From: Streptomyces graminofaciens
Lineage (GTDB): Bacteria > Actinomycetota > Actinomycetes > Streptomycetales > Streptomycetaceae
Direction of reading: 5' to 3'
Assembly: GCF_030294945.1 (NCBI RefSeq)
Contig: NZ_AP018448.1
Location: forward strand, 2,666,001 to 2,730,000
DNA length: 64,000 bases
Part shown: positions 9,392-17,348 of the stretch, piece by piece
Layout: every line of letters starts with the position of its first letter
Numbering within the stretch: position 1 is the stretch's first letter
Notes under the pieces: model-generated
What the model saw: only the letters and a program-made list of their open reading frames with translations
The model's database searches: none
What the model was told of the DNA's origin: nothing
Position numbers and translations under genes: made by a program

Positions 9392-9800
9392 TCACGTCGG
9401 CACTCGGTCCCGCCCGTCCGGTCGGGTCACCAGTCGTAGGTCCGCCCAGGTGGCCTGGAGGCCTGGAGGCCTGGAGGCCTTCCACGGGGATGTCGCACTC
9501 GCCGCCCAGATAGTCCGCCGTCTCGATGGTCGTGAGGGCGAGCATGGCGTGGGCGAGCATGTCGTGGTCGCCGCCGACTCCCGCGTCCCGGAGGAGTGCG
9601 ACCAGGAGGCCGTCCCGGTCACCGAACCGGCGGAAGAGGGTGCCCTTTCCCACGCCGGCCTCTCTCGCGACCGCTTCCATGGTCACGCGTTCCGCGCCGT
9701 GCTCACCGACCAGGCTGCGGGCGGCCTCCCGCAGCCGGGCGCGGTTGCGGGCGGCATCGGCTCGTTCGGCGTCGGCGGCGATGCAGCCCGGTGCTTCCAT
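9392..9800 (-). pseudogene. TetR-family regulator, internally deleted and frameshifted
   Basis: Starts at ATG 9800 after a purine-rich RBS and gives a normal TetR DNA-binding domain (ARSLVGEHGAERVTMEAVAR, then GKGTLFRRFGDRDGLLVALL). It then jumps after LLRDAG directly to residues typical of a TetR C-terminus (DHDMLAHAMLALTTIETADY), so about 80-100 ligand-domain residues are missing in frame. Near the end, three copies of an 8-bp unit (9452-9475) shift the frame. With a single copy the frame reads LQATWADLRLVTRPDGR to a stop at 9392. Both lesions make a functional regulator unlikely, although a truncated DNA-binding protein could still be made. Confidence 0.7.
9452..9480. repeat. 8-bp tandem repeat (GGCCTGGA x3)
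   Basis: Three full copies of GGCCTGGA plus a partial one. Because 8 is not a multiple of 3, two extra copies shift the frame of the TetR remnant. Slipped-strand mispairing is the likely cause. Confidence 0.85.
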
Positions 9801-9981
9801 CAGCCCTCTCCCGCCACACGTATGTACACGCTTCCGTCGTCGATGCGAACCGGATAGACGGGGACCGGCCGTGAAGCCGGTGGATCGAGCGGCTCTCCGG
9901 TGCGCAGGTCGAACCGGGAGCCGTGCAGCCAGCATTCGACACGTCGAACGTGCGGAGGTAGGTGTAGCCGCTGTCGGGCAT
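9800..9981 (-). pseudogene. Rieske-type ferredoxin, internally deleted
   Basis: An AGGAGA RBS and ATG at 9981 begin MPDSGYTYLRTFDV, which looks like the start of a dioxygenase-type Rieske ferredoxin. In another frame the sequence then reads VECWLHGSRFDLRTGEPLDP followed by RPVPVYPVRIDD. That is the second half of such a ferredoxin, with the Cys-x2-His cluster ligand pair (CWLH). The first ligand motif (CxH) is absent, so the [2Fe-2S] cluster cannot form. The stop overlaps the ATG of the TetR remnant (TGATG), so the two were probably one operon for an aromatic-ring oxygenase or similar system. Confidence 0.62.
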
Positions 9982-10370
9982 CGTTCTCCTGGAAGCATGC
10001 GCGGGGGCGTGAGACCGATGGCCCAGGCTAACGGCGTGAGACGGTACCGGGATGAGACCCCGGTCCGACTCCGAGTCGGCAAATGGGACTAGTACTGCCA
10101 CGACCACGAGGGCCACCCACCGTTTCTGAGGGCTCACCCCCACGCCGTACCCGGCCTCGGGCCTCCGGGCGCCGCACCCGCACCCGCACCCGCACTTCAC
10201 GGTGACGGCGCCCGGCTTGTGCCCCTGACGCAGATATTCGGCATCGCCGCCGGCCGGCTGAGCCGGACTCCGAAGTGTCGAGGTGTCACGGCGCCGGGTC
10301 GTTCGCAACAGTCGATCGACACCGGCGGTCCGTACCGTGGCGACGCCGAGGGCGGACTCCCCGGTTCGCC
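9982..10370. other. Gene-free stretch
   Basis: No supportable gene. It holds a short hexanucleotide run (CACCCG, three copies near 10175-10195). The 3' ends of the Rieske-side genes and of the GH42 gene face away from or toward it without an evident promoter. Confidence 0.4.
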
Positions 10371-12404
10371 TCACTCTCCGCTGGAGGTGGACCTCGGCTC
10401 GCGGACCACGGCGACGCCGCCCTCGGGGACGGTGACCGTGCCGACAACCGGTTTGCCGGTGAGGAGTTCGACCCCTTCGGCGGGGATCTCGGCCCCCTGG
10501 CCGGCGTGGTCGATCAGGAAGAGGTAGTCGGCTTTGGCGCCACGCCGTCGCACCACCTCGATGCCGGCCGGCGCCTCGTGTTCCGGGCGCACGTCCGCTT
10601 CTCGGCGGAGGTGTTCCAGGACGGCGGACAGGGTTGCGGGGTCCGGGTGGGTGGCGACGTACCAGGCGGTTCCGCTTCCGTACGCGTGGCGGGTGATCGC
10701 CGGGACGCCGGCCAGCGGTCCGTCGGCGTATGTGGCGACGGCCTCCGCCCCGGTGAGCCGGAGGCGTTCCGTCCAGAGGTCGGCGGTCGCGCCCTGCGGG
10801 ACCCGGCCGGTCAGACCGACCGACTGGTGGGGCAGCAGGGGGAACGGCTCGTCGCCGCGCACGCCGAGGATCTCACGGAAGGCGCCCGGGTAACCGCCCA
10901 GCCGCACATGGCAGTTCTCGTCGACCGCGCCGCTGTGGAAGCCCACGGCCAGGGTGCCGCCCCGTTCGACGTAGGCGGCGAGACGGTTCGCGCCCGTGTC
11001 GTCGACCAGATACAGGCTGGGGGCGAGGACGAGCCGGTAGGAGTCGAGATCGGGGGCGTCGGGGCGCACGAAGTCGACCGCGACACCGGCCCGCCACAGC
11101 GGTGTGTACCAGTCCCTCACCAGATCCTGGAAGCGGAGTTCGCCGCTGGGCTGGGAGGGCAGTTCCAGGGCCCAACGGGCGTCCCAGTCCCAGACGATGG
11201 CGACCCGGGCGGCGTGCGTGCTGCCGCGGACTTCGCCCAGTGCGCGCAGGTCGGCACCGAGTCGTACGACGTCCTGCCAGATCTGGCTGTCCGTGCCCGC
11301 GTGCGGCAGCATCGCCGAGTGCCACTGCTCGGCACCCGCCTTGGCCGCGCGCCACTGGAAGAAGAGGACGCCGTCGGCACCGTGGGCGACATGGGCGAGG
11401 GCGTTGCGGCGCATCTCGCCCGGGTTCTTGGCACGGTTGACGGGTTGCCAGTTGACGGCGCCGGTCGAATGCTCCATCAGCAGCCATGGGGCGCCCGCGA
11501 GAGACCGCATGAGGTCGCCGTTGAGGGCGATGTCGATCTCGGCCTCCGGGTCGTCGGACATCAGGTAGTGATCGTTGGAGAGGATGTCCAGCTCCGGTGC
11601 CCAACGCCAGTAGTCCAGGGAGTCGAAGGTGCGCAGCACCATGAAGTTGGTCGTGGCCGGGAGGTGCGGAGCGGCCTGCCGGAGCACCTCGCGTTCGGCG
11701 GTGCACAGCGACAGCAGCTCGTCGGAGCAGAAGCGGCGCCAGTCGAGCTGGTGGGTGGGGTTCGGCGGGGCCGCGGTGGCGCGGGGCGGCAGGATCTCGT
11801 CCCAGGAGTAGTACCACTGGCTCCAGAAGGTGGTGCCCCAGGCGTGGTTGAGGGCGTCGAGGTCGTCGCCGTACTTCGCCCGCAGCCACTTCCTGAAGGA
11901 AGCCGCGCTGGTGTCGCAGTAGCACTCGGGGTTGTGGCAGCCGTACTCGTTGTGGATGTGCCACATGGCGACCGCCGGGTGGTCGGCGTATCGCTCCGCG
12001 ACTGCCGTCGAGATACGCAGCGCGGCCGTGCGGTAGGCGGGGCTGCTGGGGCAGAAGGTCTGGCGGCTGCCGTACGACAGGGTGCGGCCGTCCCGGTCGA
12101 CCGGGAGTGCCTCCGGGTGGGTCTTGAAGAACCATGCGGGCGGGGCGGCCGTCGGGGTGGCGACGTCGGCGGCGATGCCGTTCTCGTGGAGCAGGTCCAG
12201 GATGCGGTCCATGCGGGAGAAGTCGTACTCGCCCTCCGCGGGCTCCAGCAGTGCCCAGGAGAAGATGCCGACGCTGACCATGTTCACCCCGGCCTCGCGC
12301 ATCAGGCGCATGTCCTCGGCCCAGACCTCCTCGGGCCACTGCTCGGGGTTGTAGTCGCCACCGTAGGCGATGCCGGGCAGACGAAGGTGGCGTTCAGTGC
12401 TCAC
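10371..12404 (-). CDS. Beta-galactosidase, GH42 family
   Basis: 677 residues, GTG start at 12404 with GGAG 8 nt upstream. The N-terminus GIAYGGDYNPEQWPEEVW is diagnostic for GH42. The acid/base glutamate is in MWHIHNEYG and the nucleophile candidate in WLLMEHSTGAVNW. Cysteines in CHNPECYC form the usual GH42 metal site. Trimerisation and C-terminal domains follow, so the gene is full length. No signal peptide: it acts on imported galactosides, probably beta-1,4 or 1,3/1,6-galacto-oligosaccharides from pectin or arabinogalactan. It is the last gene of the minus-strand operon running from 15643. Confidence 0.95.
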   Translation of the reverse strand: MSTERHLRLPGIAYGGDYNPEQWPEEVWAEDMRLMREAGVNMVSVGIFSWALLEPAEGEYDFSRMDRILDLLHENGIAADVATPTAAPPAWFFKTHPEALPVDRDGRTLSYGSRQTFCPSSPAYRTAALRISTAVAERYADHPAVAMWHIHNEYGCHNPECYCDTSAASFRKWLRAKYGDDLDALNHAWGTTFWSQWYYSWDEILPPRATAAPPNPTHQLDWRRFCSDELLSLCTAEREVLRQAAPHLPATTNFMVLRTFDSLDYWRWAPELDILSNDHYLMSDDPEAEIDIALNGDLMRSLAGAPWLLMEHSTGAVNWQPVNRAKNPGEMRRNALAHVAHGADGVLFFQWRAAKAGAEQWHSAMLPHAGTDSQIWQDVVRLGADLRALGEVRGSTHAARVAIVWDWDARWALELPSQPSGELRFQDLVRDWYTPLWRAGVAVDFVRPDAPDLDSYRLVLAPSLYLVDDTGANRLAAYVERGGTLAVGFHSGAVDENCHVRLGGYPGAFREILGVRGDEPFPLLPHQSVGLTGRVPQGATADLWTERLRLTGAEAVATYADGPLAGVPAITRHAYGSGTAWYVATHPDPATLSAVLEHLRREADVRPEHEAPAGIEVVRRRGAKADYLFLIDHAGQGAEIPAEGVELLTGKPVVGTVTVPEGGVAVVREPRSTSSGE

Positions 12405-12450
12405 TGGTGGTGCTCCGGGAGATAGCAGGATCGGGTGACTTGAGTGGGCG

Positions 12451-13344
12451 TCAGCCCTTGTTGGCGCCCAGGGTCAGACCGCTCACGAACTGGCGCTGGA
12501 GCAGGAAGTAGACGATCAGGGTGGGGATCGCGGTGAGCAGGGCGCCGGCGGCGACCAGGTTGGGGTCGGTGAAGTACTGGCCGGAGAGGTTGTTGAGCGC
12601 CGAGGTGATCGGCATGTTCTCACCGGTGGAGATCAGCACGAGGGCCCAGAAGAAGTCGTTGTAGATCCAGATGGAGAGCAGGGTGGCCAGGGCTGCCATG
12701 GCCGGGCGGCACAGCGGCAGCACGATCTGCCAGTACAGGCGCCACACCGACGCGCCGTCGACGAGGGCGGCCTCGGTCAGCTCGTGCGGCAGGGAGCGCA
12801 TGTAGTTGGCGAGCACGAAGGCGCAGAAGCCGGACTGGAACGCCACGTGGATCAGGACCAGGCCGAGCGCGGAGTCGTACAGCTTGCCGCTCATCGTGAT
12901 GCCGGGCAGGTCGATGAGCAGGTACATGCGGTACAGCGGGGTGATGATGACCTGCTGGGGGAGCAGGTTGCCGGCCGTGAAGACCAGGAGCAGCGCCAGG
13001 TTGACCCGGAAGTCGAAGCGGCTGACGTAGAAGGCGACCATCGAGGACAGGAACAGCGTCAGCAGGACCGCCGGGACGGCGATGACGAGGGTGTTCACAA
13101 AGTAGTGCGTCATGTCCGACTGCGTGAACGCGTTCGTGAAGTTGTCCAGGCTCAGCCTGTCGGGCCAGGAGACATAGCCCTTGGTACTGGTCTCGCCGTA
13201 GGGGCGCAAGGCCGCGTAGAGGGCCCACAGCATGGGCGCCAGCCACGCCAGTGCCGTACCGGCGAGGAAGACGTGCAGCAGGATCCGGGCGGGGCGGACG
13301 GACGTGCGCTCCTTGAGAGCGCCGGTGGCGGCGGTGGTGCTCAC
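12451..13344 (-). CDS. Carbohydrate ABC transporter permease, MalG type
   Basis: 297 residues. The GTG at 13344 overlaps the upstream permease stop (GTGA), which fixes the start and excludes the longer frame. Six membrane spans, and an EAA loop LTEAALVDGASVWRLYWQIV contacting the ATPase, which is not encoded here. Actinomycete CUT1 importers usually share one distant MsiK-type ATPase. The C-terminus QRQFVSGLTLGANKG is typical of MalG. Confidence 0.93.
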   Translation of the reverse strand: MSTTAATGALKERTSVRPARILLHVFLAGTALAWLAPMLWALYAALRPYGETSTKGYVSWPDRLSLDNFTNAFTQSDMTHYFVNTLVIAVPAVLLTLFLSSMVAFYVSRFDFRVNLALLLVFTAGNLLPQQVIITPLYRMYLLIDLPGITMSGKLYDSALGLVLIHVAFQSGFCAFVLANYMRSLPHELTEAALVDGASVWRLYWQIVLPLCRPAMAALATLLSIWIYNDFFWALVLISTGENMPITSALNNLSGQYFTDPNLVAAGALLTAIPTLIVYFLLQRQFVSGLTLGANKG

Positions 13345-14336
13345 GCTTGCCGCTCCTTCCGGAAGGTGGACACCAGGTACGGAATGATCACGACGAGGGA
13401 GATCAGCAGCAGGACGACGGCGATCGCGGAGCCGTATCCGATGCGGCTGGACTCGCCGACGATGTTGTCCGTCACCAGGATGGAGAGCAGTTCGGTGCCC
13501 TGGGCGCCGCCGTTGAAGACCCATACCAGGTCGAAGGCGCGCAGCGCCTCGATGATCGTGACGACCAGGACGATGGTGTTCGTCGGGCGCAGGGTCGGGA
13601 AGATGACGTTCTTGAACGTCTGCCACTCGTTGGCGCCGTCGAGCGAGGACGCCTCGCGCAGGGAGGGGTCGACGCCCTTCAGACCGGCCAGGTAGAGGAT
13701 CATCATGTAGCCGGCGTGGCGCCAGGACGCGGCGACGAGGACGGCCCAGAGGTTGAGGTCCGGGTCGCCGATCCAGTCGATGTAGTGGCCCGGCTTGTTG
13801 GCGCCGATCACGCTGTTGATCAGACCCGTGTCCGGGTTGTAGACCAGCTGCCAGACGAAGCCGATGACGGCCAGCGACATCACGACGGGCAGGAAGAACG
13901 CCGTCTGGTAGACGCGGCTGAAGCGGATCTTCTTGTCCAGCTGCACGGCCAGGAACAGCCCCAGCGGGGTCGGGATCAGGATCAGTACGACGAACCAGAC
14001 GATGTTGTGCTCGACCGCCGGCCAGAACTGGGGGTTGGTGCTGAACAGCTCCTTGAAGTTGTCCAGGCCGACCCACTTGATCGAGTCGAAGCCGATGCCG
14101 TCCCAGGTGGTGAAGGCCAACGCGATCGAGGCGAGGGCCGTGAACCAGACGAGGGCCACATGCAGGACCGTGGGCACGCCCGCCATGAAGGCGAGCGTGA
14201 CGCGGTCACGGCGGGTCAGCAGGCGTCGATGTCCCTGCGGGACCCGCTTGTTCTCCGGCGGCCGGCCGCTCGGAAGCGGCACGGCGGCCGCCTCCGAGCT
14301 CTTCGCGTTGATGTCGGTGCTCATTCCACTGCTCAT
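13341..14336 (-). CDS. Carbohydrate ABC transporter permease, MalF type
   Basis: 331 residues with a 45-residue hydrophilic N-terminus and then membrane spans from AFMAGVPTVLHVALVWF. The EAA loop is LREASSLDGANEWQTFKNVI. The ATG overlaps the binding-protein stop (ATGA), and its own stop overlaps the next GTG, so the three transport genes are translationally coupled. It forms the heterodimeric channel with the following permease. Confidence 0.93.
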   Translation of the reverse strand: MSSGMSTDINAKSSEAAAVPLPSGRPPENKRVPQGHRRLLTRRDRVTLAFMAGVPTVLHVALVWFTALASIALAFTTWDGIGFDSIKWVGLDNFKELFSTNPQFWPAVEHNIVWFVVLILIPTPLGLFLAVQLDKKIRFSRVYQTAFFLPVVMSLAVIGFVWQLVYNPDTGLINSVIGANKPGHYIDWIGDPDLNLWAVLVAASWRHAGYMMILYLAGLKGVDPSLREASSLDGANEWQTFKNVIFPTLRPTNTIVLVVTIIEALRAFDLVWVFNGGAQGTELLSILVTDNIVGESSRIGYGSAIAVVLLLISLVVIIPYLVSTFRKERQA

Positions 14337-15643
14337 GAGGACGCGAAGATCGTCTTCTTCTGGCGCTCGATCGACGAGAGCAGGCTGTCGACGCCCTTGG
14401 GGTCGCGGATGAACTTCTGCAGCGCCGGCTGCATCACCGTGGAGGTGAAGTCCGGACGGCTGTCACGGTCCATGTACTGCGTCAGGCTCTTCGCCCCGTT
14501 GATCATCTCGTACGCCTTCTTCTGCAGCGGCGAGTACGAGGAGGTGTCGGCCTTGGTCGAGGCGGCCACCACGTTCGGGTCGGCCTTGAGGTAGATCTGC
14601 TCCGCCTCCGGCGTGCCCAGGAACTCCAGCAGCTTGACCGCGCCCGACTTGTTCTTCGGGGACTTGCTCAGCATGTAGCCGTCCGTGGGGGCCTCGACGG
14701 TGTCCTGGCCGTAGGCCGGGTCGATCTCCGGGAAGGCGAAGAAGTCCAGGTCGTCCAGGTCGGCCTTGTCGGTGAACTGCTGGCCCACGAACGTGCCCAG
14801 CAGGTACATGCCCGCCTTCTTCGACACCAGGGTCTGCGCCGCGTCCTGCCACGTACGGCCGACCGCGCCGTCCTGGTGGTAGGGAAGGATCTCGGCCCAG
14901 TTGTCGAAGGCCGCACGGACCCGCTTGTCGGTCCAGGAGGCCTTGCCCGCCATCAGCTCCACATGGAAGTCGTAGCCGTTGGTACGGAAGTTGATCTGGT
15001 CGAACGTGCCCAGCGCGGGCCAGGCGTCCTTGTCACCGAACGCGATCGGCACCAGGCCGTCCTTCTTCATCTGCTTGCACAGCGCGATGAAGTCGGACCA
15101 GGTGGTCGGGACCTCGTAGCCCTTCTCCTTGAAGACGCTCTTGCGGTAGAAGAGCGCCCACGGGTACGTGTACAGCGGCACGAAGTAGAACTTGCCGTCC
15201 TCGCCCTGGCTGAGCTTCTTCATCGCGTCCGGGAAGTTGCCCCCGATGGTCTTCCACACGTCGTCGATCGGGGTGGCCAGACCCTTGTTCGCGAAGAACT
15301 GCATGCGGTAGCCCGCGAACCAGTGGAACACGTCGTCCGGCGTGCCCTGCAGGTAGGAGTTGATCTGCTCCTGGAAGGTGTTGTGGTCCTTGGTGTTCAC
15401 GTCGACCGTGATCCCGGACTGCTTCTTGAAGGCCGCGTAGATCTCGGCGAACGCCTTCTTCGGCACCGCGTCCGAGGCGTTGGAGCCGAGAGTGACGGTC
15501 TTCGGGTCGGCAGACGTGTCACTGCCACCACAGGCGCTGAGCAGGGGAATGCCGGCGCCGAGCGCGGCGGCGCCGCCTATGCCGCGCAGCATGGTGCGGC
15601 GGCTGGGGCCAGGTATGGGCCGAGCAAGGGATGATTCGTGCAT
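14333..15643 (-). CDS. Sugar ABC transporter substrate-binding lipoprotein (family 1)
   Basis: 436 residues from ATG 15643 (AGGAG at 5-nt spacing). The N-terminus carries a twin arginine (PSRRTMLRGIGG) and a lipobox (LLSAC), so Tat export followed by lipid anchoring is likely. The body follows SBP_bac_1: ITVDVNTKDHN, GTPDDVFHWFAGYRMQFF, PTTWSDFIALC, and RPDFTSTVMQPALQKFI near the end. It is the first gene of the operon with two permeases and GH42, divergent from the LacI gene at 16137. Predicted ligand: arabino- or galacto-oligosaccharides, judged from the GH42 and GH93 neighbours. Confidence 0.93.
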   Translation of the reverse strand: MHESSLARPIPGPSRRTMLRGIGGAAALGAGIPLLSACGGSDTSADPKTVTLGSNASDAVPKKAFAEIYAAFKKQSGITVDVNTKDHNTFQEQINSYLQGTPDDVFHWFAGYRMQFFANKGLATPIDDVWKTIGGNFPDAMKKLSQGEDGKFYFVPLYTYPWALFYRKSVFKEKGYEVPTTWSDFIALCKQMKKDGLVPIAFGDKDAWPALGTFDQINFRTNGYDFHVELMAGKASWTDKRVRAAFDNWAEILPYHQDGAVGRTWQDAAQTLVSKKAGMYLLGTFVGQQFTDKADLDDLDFFAFPEIDPAYGQDTVEAPTDGYMLSKSPKNKSGAVKLLEFLGTPEAEQIYLKADPNVVAASTKADTSSYSPLQKKAYEMINGAKSLTQYMDRDSRPDFTSTVMQPALQKFIRDPKGVDSLLSSIERQKKTIFASS

Positions 15644-16034
15644 TTCGACTCCTGACAGGGCTGTCGCGCACAGGCGTGGCGCGTCAGCCCGAAGAAGGTA
15701 TGGCGGAGGGTGGCCATCAAGGAGACCAGAATCCAACACGATCGAACAAACGCGATCGGCGGACGCGAGGAAGAGTGAACGCTCCGTGGACTCGCTGTCA
15801 AGACTCCGCGTTCAGTGAGCCGTCGCGGCAGGATCCCCCACACGCCGCCGACGCGAGCGGCCGGACCAGGCTCGCCGGCCGACCCCCAGATCCGCCCTTC
15901 GCTCAGAATATTCCATCTGACCAGCATGGATTCATCTCGGACGCGCCCTCTTCAGGCACCCGGCACGACCCGTTCCACTTGCCCGTCGGCCTCGCCGATC
16001 GCCACGCGGGCCGCAAGTGTCATTGCGGGAACTC
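15644..16034. other. Divergent promoter region
   Basis: Holds the minus-strand promoter of the importer operon. A repeated GATCG(C/T)GTT motif read on the minus strand (15738-15765, two copies 14 bp apart) is the only notable element. It could be an operator half-site pair, but the symmetry is poor. Confidence 0.35.
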
Positions 16035-16063
16035 TTGACGTGCGGTCGGTGGGTGCGTAGACA
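16035..16063 (+). promoter_or_regulatory. Consensus-like promoter of LacI gene
   Basis: TTGACG and TAGACA separated by exactly 17 bp, about 75 bp before the ATG at 16137. The same pair with the same spacing precedes the paralogous LacI gene (32334-32362). This fits the actinomycete principal sigma factor. Confidence 0.7.
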
Positions 16064-16090
16064 TGACCGCGCGGTCAGACCGCGTGGTCA
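16064..16090 (+). promoter_or_regulatory. Operator pair at the transcription start
   Basis: TGACCGCGCGGTCA (16064-16077) is a perfect 14-bp palindrome. It is followed directly by the imperfect copy GACCGCGTGGTCA (16078-16090). It overlaps the expected transcription start, an ideal site for autorepression by the LacI protein. Confidence 0.65.
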
Positions 16091-16136
16091 TATCGTTGAC
16101 CTCGCCAGATGGATACACACGGCTTTGGGAGACCTC

Positions 16137-17204
16137 ATGACACCAGGAGTCGAGCACGTCGCGGGCTCCCCCGCGCCGCGCAGTGCGGACGTGGCCAAGC
16201 TGGCCGGCGTCTCGCGCAAGACGGTCTCACGGGTCCTCAACAACGAGCCGTATGTCTCCGACGAGGCCCGCGAACGCGTGCTCGCCGCCACCGAGGAACT
16301 CGGCTACCGGCTGAACCACGCCGCCAGAGCGCTGGCCTCCGGACGCACCCGCTCCATCGGTGTGGTCGCCCTGGGAACCGCGGGCTACGGCACCGCTTCC
16401 CTGCTCATGGGCATCGAGCAGGCCGTACGGAACGCCGGTTACGCACTCCGCGTGATCAACACACCGGACGGCGCCCCGAAGAGCATCGCCGGTGCCGTGG
16501 AGTCACTCCTGGAACAGGGTGTGGACGGCCTGGTCGTGTCCGAGCCCATCGTGGAAGGAGACGTCGCACTCCGGATCGACGTGCCGGTCCTCTTCCTCGG
16601 CGCACCCCCCGCCTTCACCGCCACCCGGACACTGACCGTCGGCGTGGGCGCCCACCCCTTGGCGCGCGCCGCCACCGAGCACCTGTTGGACCTGGGACAC
16701 ACGACCGTCCATCACCTCGCCGGCCCCCGGCACTGGTACGCCACCAAGGACCGCATCGAGGGCTGGCGGGCGGCGCTGACGGAGCGCGGCGCCTACGAAC
16801 CGCCGCTGCTGAACGGCGACTGGTCCGCGGCCTCCGGGTACGCCGCGGGCCGTGCGCTGGCCGCGGACCGGTCCGTGACGGCGGTGTTCGCCGCGGGCGA
16901 CGAGATGGCCATCGGCCTGATCCACGCCCTGCGGGAAGCGGGACGTCGCGTACCGGATGACATCAGCGTCGTCGGCTTCGACGGCAACCCCGTCTTCGCC
17001 TATGTCTCCCCTCCCCTGACCACCGTCCGTCAGCCCTTCGACGCCGCGGCGGAGGAGGGCATCCGCCTCCTCGTGCACGCCATCGAGGAACCCGACACCG
17101 CCCTGCCCCCGGCGAGCGACCCACCCGTCGAACTCGTCGTCCGCGGCTCGACGGCACCTCCGCCGCCGCCCCCGTCGGGCCTGGCACGACCTGCTGCCAC
17201 CTGA
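16137..17204 (+). CDS. LacI-family transcriptional regulator (paralogue A)
   Basis: 355 residues from ATG 16137 (GGGAG RBS). Helix-turn-helix SADVAKLAGVSRKTVSRVLN, hinge NHAARALASGRTRSIGVVAL, then a sugar-binding domain ending with FVSPPLTT-like residues (YVSPPLTTVRQPFD). It is close in sequence to the regulator at 32428 (shared EPYVS, EELGYRLN, ARALASGRTRSIGVV, HHLAGP, GDWSAASGYAAGR). Divergent from the importer operon and upstream of the GH93-like gene, it probably represses both until an arabino- or galacto-oligosaccharide binds. Confidence 0.93.
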   Translation: MTPGVEHVAGSPAPRSADVAKLAGVSRKTVSRVLNNEPYVSDEARERVLAATEELGYRLNHAARALASGRTRSIGVVALGTAGYGTASLLMGIEQAVRNAGYALRVINTPDGAPKSIAGAVESLLEQGVDGLVVSEPIVEGDVALRIDVPVLFLGAPPAFTATRTLTVGVGAHPLARAATEHLLDLGHTTVHHLAGPRHWYATKDRIEGWRAALTERGAYEPPLLNGDWSAASGYAAGRALAADRSVTAVFAAGDEMAIGLIHALREAGRRVPDDISVVGFDGNPVFAYVSPPLTTVRQPFDAAAEEGIRLLVHAIEEPDTALPPASDPPVELVVRGSTAPPPPPPSGLARPAAT

Positions 17205-17291
17205 CCCGCCCAGGACCCCGGGCCCAGTGCCCACCGAACTCCGCCGCTCTCCGCCGGAACTGCCCCCGGCCGCGTCGGACACCCAGACCCA

Positions 17292-17334
17292 CCCCCTTTT
17301 CCCCTTCCCCTCCCCTTCCCCTCCCCTTTTCTCC
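17292..17334 (+). repeat. 43-nt pure pyrimidine tract in 5' leader
   Basis: Uninterrupted C/T run built of CCCCTTCCCCT-like units, ending 14 bases before the GH93-like start. It may be structureless leader or a triplex-prone element. The function is unknown. Confidence 0.6.
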
Positions 17335-17348
17335 GCTGGAGCCGCAAC

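Noticed and set aside
10170-10200. CACCCG hexamer run as possible repeat array
   Set aside because: Only three copies; far too short for CRISPR or a functional microsatellite.
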